Part shown: positions 1-7,891 of the stretch, one piece after another
Numbering within the stretch: the stretch's first letter is position 1
Layout of the letters: each line of letters opens with the position of its first letter
Source: Parcubacteria group bacterium
GTDB lineage: Bacteria > Patescibacteriota > Minisyncoccia > Phycocordibacterales > CALRBT01
Assembly (NCBI GenBank): GCA_943354475.1
Contig: CALRBT010000007.1
Span: 1 to 47,442 of the forward strand
Direction: 5' to 3'
DNA length: 47,442 nucleotides
Notes under the pieces: model-generated
What the model was told of the DNA's origin: nothing
Databases searched by the model: none
The model's input: only the letters and a program-made list of their open reading frames with translations
Made by a program: the position numbers and the translations under genes

Positions 1-1
1 G

Positions 2-145
2 TACCTTTCGCAGATGTTTACCCCTGAGATCGTACGTCTCTTTGAAAAGACAAAAGATATTTTTGACCCGCTTGCTATTTTAAACCCAGGTAAAAAAGTG
101 TATGGAGACAAGGGTTTTGCGTGGAATCATATTGATACGAAATAA
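2..145 (+). CDS. C-terminal fragment of FAD-linked oxidase (GlcD/lactate dehydrogenase-like), truncated by window start
   Basis: Frame 2 reads YLSQMFTPEIVRLFEKTKDIFDPLAILNPGKKVYGDKGFAWNHIDTK*; FDPxxILNPGKK is typical of the C-terminus of FAD-linked oxidases. Confidence 0.6.
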   Translation, partial: YLSQMFTPEIVRLFEKTKDIFDPLAILNPGKKVYGDKGFAWNHIDTK

Positions 146-186
146 AAAATTTGTAGCCATTCTTAATTTTGCTATACTACAAGCAT

Positions 187-558
187 ATGGAACATACAAC
201 TATACAGAGTCAGGCCCCTACTCCTAAAACTAACTCGCCACTGACTCAACAAAAATGCATGGCATGCGATGGTGGTGTCATTCCTTTTTCAAAGATAGAG
301 GCAGATATATTATGCAAGCAAATTCCCGGCTGGGATATTTCGCTTGATGCTAAAAGTATCGCCAAGCGATATAGTTTTAAGGACTTCAATGAAGCTCTTG
401 TTTTTGTAAATAAGGTTGGCGTTTTGGCTGAATCAGAGGGGCATCATCCGGACATATATCTGAAAAACTACAAATTTGTAGAGCTCACGCTGTCCACCCA
501 TGCAATTAACGGACTCTCTCAAAATGATTTTATTCTTGCGGCAAAAATAGACGCCTAA
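187..558 (+). CDS. phhB: 4a-hydroxytetrahydrobiopterin (pterin-4a-carbinolamine) dehydratase
   Basis: ORF contains GWDIS..., FxxALxFVNKVGxLAExEGHHPDIYLxYxxVxLxLxTHxxxGLSxxDF, the PCD signature; ATG at 187 preferred over TTG at 169. Confidence 0.9.
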   Translation: MEHTTIQSQAPTPKTNSPLTQQKCMACDGGVIPFSKIEADILCKQIPGWDISLDAKSIAKRYSFKDFNEALVFVNKVGVLAESEGHHPDIYLKNYKFVELTLSTHAINGLSQNDFILAAKIDA

Positions 559-570
559 TCAATAAAAATA

Positions 571-598
571 AAAAACTCTAACAAAAGTTAGAGTTTTT
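571..598. terminator. Bidirectional rho-independent terminator
   Basis: AAAAACTCTAAC-aaa-GTTAGAGTTTTTT between convergent ORFs. Confidence 0.8.
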
Positions 599-618
599 TA
601 TTTTTATTTCGGATGTAT

Positions 619-1020
619 TTATTTTGGCATCAAGACTGAATCGATGACATGGATTACTCCGTTTGTGCATTCTATGTCTGTTTGTACTACTTTGGCGTCG
701 TTTACCATAACTCCATCTGCAGTGTCTATTTTAACTTCATCACCTTGTACTGTCTTTGCAGAAGTCAGGCCCATTACATCAGAAGCCATTACTTTTCCTG
801 CCACCACATGGTACGTAAGTATAGATGTTAGCTTTGCTTTATCCGCAAGGACTGCGTCGAGAGTCTCTTTTGGAATTTTGGCGAAAGCCTCATCAGTTGG
901 AGCAAATACAGTGAAGGGACCTGCACCAGATAGAGTGTCTACTAATCCTGCCGCTTGCACTGCAGTGACCAGTGTTTTAAATGATCCTGCTGCGACAGCT
1001 GTTTCTACGATATTTTGCAT
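619..1020 (-). CDS. Fasciclin (FAS1) domain protein
   Basis: [37 protein letters not shown]...[10 protein letters not shown]...[28 protein letters not shown] is a full FAS1 domain. Confidence 0.95.
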   Translation of the reverse strand: MQNIVETAVAAGSFKTLVTAVQAAGLVDTLSGAGPFTVFAPTDEAFAKIPKETLDAVLADKAKLTSILTYHVVAGKVMASDVMGLTSAKTVQGDEVKIDTADGVMVNDAKVVQTDIECTNGVIHVIDSVLMPK

Positions 1021-1055
1021 ATATTTATTTTAAATTGATTAAATATTGTTAATGC

Positions 1056-1119
1056 ATATACTAAACTAATATTATTATAGTTTAGTATATACCATTAGTA
1101 TATACTATTATATACTAAA
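1056..1119. promoter_or_regulatory. Cluster of inverted repeats (TATACTAAA/TTTAGTATA) in divergent promoter region
   Basis: ATATACTAAACT(1056-1067)...AGTTTAGTATAT(1079-1090) perfect 12-bp dyad; TTTAGTATATA(1081-1091)...TATATACTAAA(1109-1119) second dyad sharing an arm; palindromic AGTATATACT between them. Confidence 0.6.
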
Positions 1120-1124
1120 GCTAT

Positions 1125-1775
1125 ATGAATAAAAATATGATCACTATACTTATCGCTTTGCTTGTTATTGTGGTGCTTTGGTCTATCTCAGGATTTTTTG
1201 GTTCGCGTGTTGAGCAAGCTGACTATACTGTCATTGAGATAAAAGATGGATATGAAATACGAGAATATCCGGCACATATCGTAGCGCAGACTACGGTAAA
1301 GGGTTCTTATGGAGAATCTATGAATAATGGTTTTAGAATTGTTGCTGGGTATATCTTTGGCGGAAATACAAAAAAAGAAAGTATAGCGATGACCGTTCCA
1401 GTCATCGCGCAAAAAGTAGGAGGCGAAAAAACATCAGAAAATATTGCTATGACTGCACCGGTAGTAGCGACGACTGATGGTGACTCGCAAATAATATCTT
1501 TTGTTATGCCCCGCTCGTACACCCTTGAAACATTACCGACACCAAATGATCCGAGAGTGAAAATCGTGATGATCCCTACCAAGAAATATGCAGTACTGCA
1601 ATTCTCGGGGTATCGCTCGGATACGCGGGTAAAAGACATGCAAGAAAAATTAGCTTCGGCACTTGCCCGTGATGGAGTGGCGACAAAGGGAAGCACTGCA
1701 TACGCTGGATACAGCGCACCATGGACTCCACCGTGGATGTATCGCAATGAAGTGTTGGTGGAAATTATTAATTAA
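1125..1775 (+). CDS. SOUL family heme-binding protein, N-terminal TM/signal anchor
   Basis: YTVIEIKDGYEIREYPAHIVAQT...GFRIVAGYIFGGNTKKESIAMTVPV...IAMTAPVV...ISFVMPRSYTLETLPTPNDPRV is SOUL-like. Confidence 0.9.
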   Translation: MNKNMITILIALLVIVVLWSISGFFGSRVEQADYTVIEIKDGYEIREYPAHIVAQTTVKGSYGESMNNGFRIVAGYIFGGNTKKESIAMTVPVIAQKVGGEKTSENIAMTAPVVATTDGDSQIISFVMPRSYTLETLPTPNDPRVKIVMIPTKKYAVLQFSGYRSDTRVKDMQEKLASALARDGVATKGSTAYAGYSAPWTPPWMYRNEVLVEIIN

Positions 1776-1786
1776 TCCTATCTTTT

Positions 1787-2185
1787 ATGTTCATAAAACT
1801 CTATGCAATAGCACTCCCTGTTTTCTTTGCCATCGACATGGTGTGGCTTGGACTCGTTGCCAAGGGTTTTTACGCTAAACAAATCGGTCCGCTCCTAAAG
1901 CCAGATGTAAACTGGACGGCGGCTATTATCTTTTATCTTTTGTTTGTTGTCGGTCTTGTGGTTTTTGTAATTATGCCGGCCATAGAGAAGAATTCATGGA
2001 CGCACGCACTTTTGTTCGGTGCGCTATTTGGTTTGGTTTGTTATGCAACGTACGACCTTACTAACCTTGCCGTCACCAAAGATTGGCCGCTTCTTGTAAC
2101 CATCGTTGACTTAGTGTGGGGTGCAGTGCTCGCGGCGTCTGTTTCTGCGGTAACCTACTTCATCGCAACCAAGATCGGTTTATGA
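1787..2185 (+). CDS. DUF2177-like membrane protein
   Basis: Four hydrophobic segments; FFAIDMVWLGLVAKGFYAKQIGPLL...GLVCYATYDLTNLAVTKDWP typical of DUF2177. Confidence 0.8.
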   Translation: MFIKLYAIALPVFFAIDMVWLGLVAKGFYAKQIGPLLKPDVNWTAAIIFYLLFVVGLVVFVIMPAIEKNSWTHALLFGALFGLVCYATYDLTNLAVTKDWPLLVTIVDLVWGAVLAASVSAVTYFIATKIGL

Positions 2186-2949
2186 GTTATTTTGTAACTC
2201 TTATCGCCATACTGCTTGTGTACATGAGCCTATGGTTCGTGGTTTCTTTGATTAGGAAAAGAAACGATGTGGCCGATGTGGCGTGGGGGCTCGGGTTTGT
2301 ACTGATGACAGGGGCATCCTTTTTTCTTTCCGGTGATTCTGGTATACGAGGGATGTTGGTAGGAGTGTTGGTAAGTATTTGGGGTTTGCGTTTAGCGTGG
2401 CACATACACAGACGCAACAAAGGCAAAGCAGAGGACTATCGCTATCTAGCTTGGAGGAAAGAATGGGGCAAGTGGTTTTATATCCGTTCGTATTTTCAAG
2501 TGTATCTTTTGCAAGGCCTGTTTTTGTTCCTCATTGTTTCGCCGGTACTGCTTATCAACAAAAATGCTGGGCCGAGTCTTGTGCTGCTCGATTTTCTAGG
2601 CGTAGCTGTGTGGCTTGTTGGTTTTTATTTTGAAGCTTTGGGCGATGCACAACTTGCGCGGTTTATTAAAAATCCAGAGAACAAGGGAAAGTTGATGCAA
2701 AGCGGGCTGTGGGCGTACACTCGTCATCCAAACTATTTTGGCGAGGTAGTGCAGTGGTGGGGCATTTGGCTCATTGCTTTGTCAGTGCCACAAGGTTGGC
2801 TTGGTATTGTCGGGCCTACAACTATTACTTTTTTGATCTTGAAAGTGTCTGGCATTCCGATGCTTGAAAAGAAAATGGAGGGAAATCCAGAGTTTGTAGA
2901 GTATAAAAGAAAGACGAGTGTCTTTATTCCAATGCTCCCAAAGAAATAA
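2182..2949 (+). CDS. DUF1295-like (steroid 5-alpha-reductase-like) membrane protein
   Basis: DVAWGLGFV...LRLAWHIHRRNKGKAEDYRYLAWRKEWG...GLWAYTRHPNYFGEVVQWWGIWL; start overlaps previous stop (ATGA). Confidence 0.88.
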   Translation: MSYFVTLIAILLVYMSLWFVVSLIRKRNDVADVAWGLGFVLMTGASFFLSGDSGIRGMLVGVLVSIWGLRLAWHIHRRNKGKAEDYRYLAWRKEWGKWFYIRSYFQVYLLQGLFLFLIVSPVLLINKNAGPSLVLLDFLGVAVWLVGFYFEALGDAQLARFIKNPENKGKLMQSGLWAYTRHPNYFGEVVQWWGIWLIALSVPQGWLGIVGPTTITFLILKVSGIPMLEKKMEGNPEFVEYKRKTSVFIPMLPKK

Positions 2950-3232
2950 TACTATGCGCATATAGGACATATACCCAAAACATTTGTGCCAAAAACAAAG
3001 GGGTACTTTATGGCGAAAAAGATTCAGATAATCACACTGTAAAAATTACACAAAAGTCTCCCCTATGTCAGCGAGATAATTCTTATAGTGGCCTAGCGTG
3101 TACTGCCAATCTCACCTTAGTACCTGGAGTATGCAGAATCTCATCTAGGAATAGTAACAAGGCACTGTTTACGATAATGAAATAAACAACCTCCTTAGTA
3201 TTCTTGTGTAATTTTAGGTAGAGAGTGAGTTA

Positions 3233-3261
3233 TTGACAAATAAAATCTTATATGTCATAAT
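3233..3261 (+). promoter_or_regulatory. Sigma70-type promoter TTGACA-17-CATAAT
   Basis: TTGACA 3233-3238, CATAAT 3256-3261, 17-nt spacer. Confidence 0.7.
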
Positions 3262-3267
3262 CAATCT

Positions 3268-3370
3268 GTTCTAGGATAATCGAGGGTATTTGACGGCTTA
3301 TCGGACCTCCTAGAATGACCTCATTTTGGTGAGTCAAACTTCCTCCTCGGCCCCACCGAGGAGTTTTTTA
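3268..3370 (+). ncRNA. Candidate ~100-nt structured small RNA with own promoter and terminator; family unknown
   Basis: Follows the 3233 promoter; TTCTAGGA(3269-3276)/TCCTAGAA(3308-3315); hairpin TGACCTCA-ttttgg-TGAGTCA; terminator CTCCTCGG-ccccа-like loop-CCGAGGAGTTTTTT (3343-3369); no credible ORF. Confidence 0.6.
3343..3369 (+). terminator. Rho-independent terminator
   Basis: 8-bp GC-rich stem 3343-3350/3356-3363 followed by TTTTTT. Confidence 0.85.
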
Positions 3371-3515
3371 TTGGGAGATACTATTTGAATACTTCATCAG
3401 TTTACTACAGGGCTTGGACACAAAGCCTGTTTTATTTACCTATCATTGACCCGACTAATGGCTACCTGTAAACTATACGGGAACGAACTCTATTATTTAC
3501 CTAGCTTACAACTTC

Positions 3516-4040
3516 ATGGAAGAACTTGAACTAACTTATCTTGTTAAAGAGTTGCCGGACTTGAAGAGCGTTCCGTCAAAGGAAATGCTCGATATTTACT
3601 TACCTTCCACACAGGAACACTGTCACTTAAGGATTAGAAAGATTGGGGAGAAATTAGAGATTACCAAGAAAGAGCCGGTAACTGGAACCGACTCCTCTCA
3701 TCAACTTGAGATAACCATCCCACTCACGAGCGCAGAATATGCGGAACTCTCTACCCTCCCAGGGAAACGAGTAGGTAAGACTAGGTATTACTATACGGAA
3801 GCTGGGGTAGATCACGAAATTGATATTTTTACGGGAGATCTCCATGGACTCGTACTAGTTGATGTTGAGTTTGATACAAAAGAGAACAAGTCTGCATTTG
3901 CAAAACCCTCATGGTGTCTTGCTGAAGTAACCCAAGAGAAATTTCTTGCAGGTGGAATGCTCGCAGGAAGAAAGTATGAGGATATCGAAAGTCGTTTAGA
4001 GACATTTGGTTACAAAAAACTTAATGCCCGCCATCTGTAA
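3516..4040 (+). CDS. CYTH-domain-like protein
   Basis: MEELELTYLVKELP..., HCHLRIRKIGEKLEITKK, RVGKTRYYY, DHEIDIFTGDLHGLVLVDVEF: alternating charged strands with ExExK-like start, typical of CYTH/triphosphate tunnel enzymes. Confidence 0.6.
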   Translation: MEELELTYLVKELPDLKSVPSKEMLDIYLPSTQEHCHLRIRKIGEKLEITKKEPVTGTDSSHQLEITIPLTSAEYAELSTLPGKRVGKTRYYYTEAGVDHEIDIFTGDLHGLVLVDVEFDTKENKSAFAKPSWCLAEVTQEKFLAGGMLAGRKYEDIESRLETFGYKKLNARHL

Positions 4041-4098
4041 AAATCTCTGATCCTTTTCCACTAACGGTAAAAATTTCTTTGGAGTAGAATGATATCAA

Positions 4099-4605
4099 AT
4101 GGATGATGAACTATTAGAGGAAGGGTCGAATGAAGATGCTTCTGATGATTTTGAGGGTATTTTCTTTGAGACATATGAGTACGAGCAGCGAGAGCGTACG
4201 GCTGATTGGTACTGGACTGTTGCCATCTTTACCTTGGCTATCTGTGTCATCTCTTTGATTTATGGAAACGTTCTCTTTGCAGTCCTTGTTTTTATTAGTG
4301 CTTTTACCCTTCTTTTAGTTGCGGCAAGGGAACCAAGACTTGTTGAGGTTGAGATAACTCCTCGAGGAATCAGAAACCACCTAACTATTTATCCTTATCG
4401 ACTAATTGAAAGTTTTTGGGTGGAAGAAGAAACACATAAAAATACCCTTCTTCTGAAATCTACTAAGAACTTTACCCACCTTATTCCAATCCCTCTTGGG
4501 GAAGCTGACCCTGATATTGTTCGTGATTATCTAAGTAACTTTCTTACCGAAGAGGAGCTCCACGAATCAATTGGACAAAAGATTCTAGAGCGCCTAGGTT
4601 TTTAA
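4099..4605 (+). CDS. Conserved membrane protein with two TM segments and a PH-like C-terminal part
   Basis: WYWTVAIFTLAICVISLIYGNVLFAVLVFISAFTLLLVAA hairpin followed by VEVEITPRGIRNHLTIYPYRLIESFWV. Confidence 0.5.
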   Translation: MDDELLEEGSNEDASDDFEGIFFETYEYEQRERTADWYWTVAIFTLAICVISLIYGNVLFAVLVFISAFTLLLVAAREPRLVEVEITPRGIRNHLTIYPYRLIESFWVEEETHKNTLLLKSTKNFTHLIPIPLGEADPDIVRDYLSNFLTEEELHESIGQKILERLGF

Positions 4606-4752
4606 ACCAGGTTATAGGAGACAGCTCTTGGTGTCTGGGTCAAATCAGGACTTTGTTTCTAAGTACCCTTTGTGGTAGTGTGCCTGTATCGTTTTAGGTT
4701 TCTCGTGATTCTGGTTGTACCTAGACCCTATAACCTAATTACCTAACTAATC

Positions 4753-4827
4753 GCTCCCGTCGTTCAATGGATAGGACACTCCCCTGCGAAGGGAGAAATG
4801 CAGGTTCGATTCCTGCCGGGAGCACCA
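4753..4827 (+). tRNA. tRNA-Arg (anticodon GCG), CCA in DNA
   Basis: GCTCCCG/CGGGAGC acceptor, D arm GTTC...GGAC, anticodon arm CTCCC-CTGCGAA-GGGAG, T arm GCAGG-TTCGATT-CCTGC, then ACCA. Confidence 0.95.
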
Positions 4828-5060
4828 CGAACAACGTGAGTGTGCTCCCGAGCGAGCAAACTGCTTTGCTCGCGTGCAGGAATCGAAAGACCTTTCTATG
4901 TTTTGCGAAGCAAAACGAGAAAGGTACCCGCCCCCGTTGGGGGAGATTCCAAGTTTTTCGTCAGGAATCGAAGCCCGATTGAGCATAATTTGTGAGAGCA
5001 ACGAAACAAATTATCCAATCGGGGTACTGACCCAGTAGGGGTCGAACTTCCTGCCGACAA
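4828..5060. repeat. tRNA 3' trailer: chain of palindromes with antisense tRNA fragments
   Basis: GTGCTCCCG 4842-4850 (complement of acceptor end), hairpins 4852-4873, 4890-4925, 4931-4943, 4974-5023, and two copies of (G)CAGGAATCGAA (4876-4887, 4962-4972) antisense to the T arm. Confidence 0.65.
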
Positions 5061-5100
5061 CAAAATGACAATTCACTTCCTGTAAAGAAAGATTCCACCT

Positions 5101-5835
5101 ATGAAAACTTCTCTCATAAAACCACTTTTAATTATCCTTGGGAGCTGGCTAATCTTATGGAACACTTTCCTAACCCTTGTGAGCTTAGGCTTAGGTAACC
5201 GTAAGAGTCTGGCGATTATGTCTATGGCGTGGGGACTTGCTCTCGTATGGATACTCCTTGGTGGGTTTCTTATGTATCGCCATCGAGAAAAAGTTCGTGC
5301 CTTTGTGCAAAAAATTAATCTCGATTGGCGAATAAAGTTTGTACTCTTTGCAACCTTCTTAGCGCTCCTTGAGGAAGCTGTTACTGTTTCACTCACCAAT
5401 ATGGCTCCTCTCTTTGGTTCGCGTGTCGGAGAAGCATATATCACCGCATCGGCTAACTACTTTGACGTTGTATTCTTCCATAGCGTCATCGTCTTCATTC
5501 CCCTATTTATTGCATGGGCAATTCTTTTATCAAAATATGATTTTAAACCATTTCCAACCTTCCTTCTCTTTGGTATCACTGGAATTCTTGCAGAAATTTC
5601 TTTTGGTGGGTTGGTACAAATATTTGGCTTCGCACAATGGATATTTGTCTATGGACTAATGATTTATTTGCCCACCTACTGTCTTCCCAAGCGTCCAGAT
5701 GCAAAACCTGTATCTCTCTGGCATCACCTTGGGGCAATACCTCTTACACTACTTATCGCACTACCACTGCTGCTTCCCATAGTGCTTGTCATTTCAAATG
5801 TCCTCCATCATCCGAGTATTCATTTCGCGCAATGA
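5101..5835 (+). CDS. Multi-pass membrane protein of unknown function
   Basis: About 7 hydrophobic segments; FLALLEEAVTVSLTNM contains a Glu pair but no confident family. Confidence 0.5.
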   Translation: MKTSLIKPLLIILGSWLILWNTFLTLVSLGLGNRKSLAIMSMAWGLALVWILLGGFLMYRHREKVRAFVQKINLDWRIKFVLFATFLALLEEAVTVSLTNMAPLFGSRVGEAYITASANYFDVVFFHSVIVFIPLFIAWAILLSKYDFKPFPTFLLFGITGILAEISFGGLVQIFGFAQWIFVYGLMIYLPTYCLPKRPDAKPVSLWHHLGAIPLTLLIALPLLLPIVLVISNVLHHPSIHFAQ

Positions 5836-5852
5836 AAATTACACGTATCCCC

Positions 5853-5902
5853 AACAGTAAACATAAAGACCTCTGAATTCAGAGGTCTCTATGTTTACTG
5901 TT
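5853..5902. terminator. 50-nt near-perfect palindrome between convergent genes, overlapping the rpsT stop codon
   Basis: AACAGTAAACATA-a-AGACCTCTGAATTCAGAGGTCT-c-TATGTTTACTGTT. Confidence 0.7.
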
Positions 5903-6164
5903 AACTTATTTTTCCAATTGCCTTTGAAAGTCTAGATTTCTTGCGAGCACCAGTATTTTTCTTAATCACCCCTCGCTTTACCGCCTTATCAATTGCCTGA
6001 AATGCGATTGAGAGAGATTTTTCCGCTTCTTTCTTGGTCTTTGCCTTAATCAGTGTTTTTACCTCTTTGACGGTGCTCTTGAGGTCATTCTTTCGTTTAA
6101 CATTAAAAACACGCTTTCGTTTAGAAGCCCTGAGTTCCTTTTTTGCTGAAGATGTAATTGGCAT
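5901..6164 (-). CDS. rpsT: 30S ribosomal protein S20
   Basis: MPITSSAKKELRASKRKRVFNVKRKNDLKSTVKEVKTLI...FQAIDKAVKRGVIKKNTGARKKSRLSKAI. Confidence 0.96.
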   Translation of the reverse strand: MPITSSAKKELRASKRKRVFNVKRKNDLKSTVKEVKTLIKAKTKKEAEKSLSIAFQAIDKAVKRGVIKKNTGARKKSRLSKAIGKIS

Positions 6165-6297
6165 ATATGACGAACACTATACCAAGTTCTTATAAAAAGG
6201 CAACTGCCCTGCTAGACCATGAAAATTATGGGTTATTTTGGCTTTCCCATGCTCTAACCCCTACGACCTATCCCCTACTTTGTGTTACTATTTGGCT

Positions 6298-6873
6298 ATG
6301 ATTGGTCATTTGGAAGGGGTGCTGCTGGAAACTGAAGATCGTTCTCTCTTGTTGAACGTTCAAGGGGTCGGTTATCGAATCTATTGCTTACCCGAAACAC
6401 TATTACGTCTCGCCAGAAAAGAGGGTGAGAAAATATCATTTTGGACTTATTTGGCTGTTCGTGAGAACGCGCTCGACCTCTATGGATTCGAAGATAAAGA
6501 AGAAAAAAGATTCTTTGAGCTTTTACTGACTGTTTCAGGAATCGGTCCACGCTCAGCACTCTCAGTGCTCAGTGTCAGCCCAGTAGCAACACTAACAAGT
6601 GCCGTGCGTTCAGGTGATGTTGCCTATCTAACCAAGGTCTCAGGTATTGGACGTAAAACAGCAGAAAAGATTGTTATTGAACTAAAAGATAAACTTGGTA
6701 TCGCATCGGTGGGTGAGCAAGGCGAACTCGAAGATGAAGCGTTAGTAATTGAAGCTCTCAAATCACTTGGCTATGTTCACGGAGACATTCGTGAGGTATT
6801 AAAAAGTATCCCAAAAGAGATCACTGGGACCAGTAATCGAATCAAAGCAGCCCTTCGGCACCTAGGTAAATAG
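6298..6873 (+). CDS. ruvA: Holliday junction branch migration protein RuvA
   Basis: MIGHLEGVLLE...GYRIYCLPETLL...FFELLLTVSGIGPRSALSVLS...LTKVSGIGRKTAEKIVIELKDKL. Confidence 0.96.
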   Translation: MIGHLEGVLLETEDRSLLLNVQGVGYRIYCLPETLLRLARKEGEKISFWTYLAVRENALDLYGFEDKEEKRFFELLLTVSGIGPRSALSVLSVSPVATLTSAVRSGDVAYLTKVSGIGRKTAEKIVIELKDKLGIASVGEQGELEDEALVIEALKSLGYVHGDIREVLKSIPKEITGTSNRIKAALRHLGK

Positions 6874-6967
6874 GTTCTAGCTTTTAGGTCTTAGCAAGCA
6901 AAAAATAAAATTCGGTCTCCTTGTCTTAACCCTATCACCTACAACCTATAACCTAACACCTAAACCA

Positions 6968-7876
6968 ATGCCTGAACTACCTGAAGTCCACACTACAACC
7001 GTTGGAATAAAGTTGATGACAAAAGGATTGACCGTTACTGACGTCTGGACTGACTATGGCGGAGCAATCCATAATGGAAAACTGAACATTAAAGATAAAA
7101 ATTTTTTTACAAAATTCAAACAGGCGACCGTTGGTAAAAAGATAATTAATACAGGAAGGCGTGGAAAAAACATTCTCATCAATCTAGATGGTGGAGTGAC
7201 AATCCTCATTCATATGAAAATGACCGGGCATGTACTCTATGGTAAGTACAAAAAAGTTGGAAATTCATGGGTCGCCAATCAACCTGGAGCATTACAAGAT
7301 CCTTTCAACGGCTTTATTCATCTCGTTTTCAATCTCTCAAATCAGAAACAACTTGTACTCTCTGATGTTCGTAAATTCGCCAAAGTTACTTTCTTTGACG
7401 AACACAACAAAAACGCAATAGAGCTTGAGCTACTTGGGCCGGAACCTCTAGAGAAAGACTTTACTTGGCAGACCCTTGGAGATCGGCTCGAAACAAAGCC
7501 TCGAGGAAAAATAAAAACGGTACTAATGGACCAATCGGTCATTGCAGGTATCGGAAATATTTACTCTGACGAAATTCTTTTTGAATCAGAAATACATCCT
7601 GAGTCAGTTGTAAAGAAACTTGATATAAAAGACTATAAGAATATAACAAAAGCGATGAAGACTATTTTAACGAAATCAATCAAGCTCGGTGGTGACTCAC
7701 TCTCTGACTATCGAAACATTGCGGGAGAGCGTGGGGGATTCCAGAATCACCACAAAGCTTATCGGCAAACAAATCTCCCCTGCCCAAAGAAAAACTGCTC
7801 CGGTATTATCTTGAGAAAAATCATCGGAGGACGAAGTAGTCATTATTGTTCCGTTCACCAAAAACTTAAAGTATAG
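6968..7876 (+). CDS. mutM: Formamidopyrimidine-DNA glycosylase
   Basis: MPELPEVHTT...GRRGKNILI...LIHMKMTGHVLY...DQSVIAGIGNIYSDEILFESEIHPES...C-terminal zinc-finger-like CPKKNC...SSHYCSVHQ. Confidence 0.96.
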   Translation: MPELPEVHTTTVGIKLMTKGLTVTDVWTDYGGAIHNGKLNIKDKNFFTKFKQATVGKKIINTGRRGKNILINLDGGVTILIHMKMTGHVLYGKYKKVGNSWVANQPGALQDPFNGFIHLVFNLSNQKQLVLSDVRKFAKVTFFDEHNKNAIELELLGPEPLEKDFTWQTLGDRLETKPRGKIKTVLMDQSVIAGIGNIYSDEILFESEIHPESVVKKLDIKDYKNITKAMKTILTKSIKLGGDSLSDYRNIAGERGGFQNHHKAYRQTNLPCPKKNCSGIILRKIIGGRSSHYCSVHQKLKV

Positions 7877-7891
7877 TATCCTGAAGTAATT

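Noticed and set aside
644-1033. Plus-strand ORF antisense to the FAS1 gene
   Set aside because: The minus-strand product is a clear FAS1 domain; the antisense ORF has no coding character.
4747-5001. Minus-strand 84-aa ORF ending SRQESNLHFSLRRGVSYPLNDGSD
   Set aside because: Antisense translation of tRNA-Arg and its trailer; a well-known type of spurious ORF.
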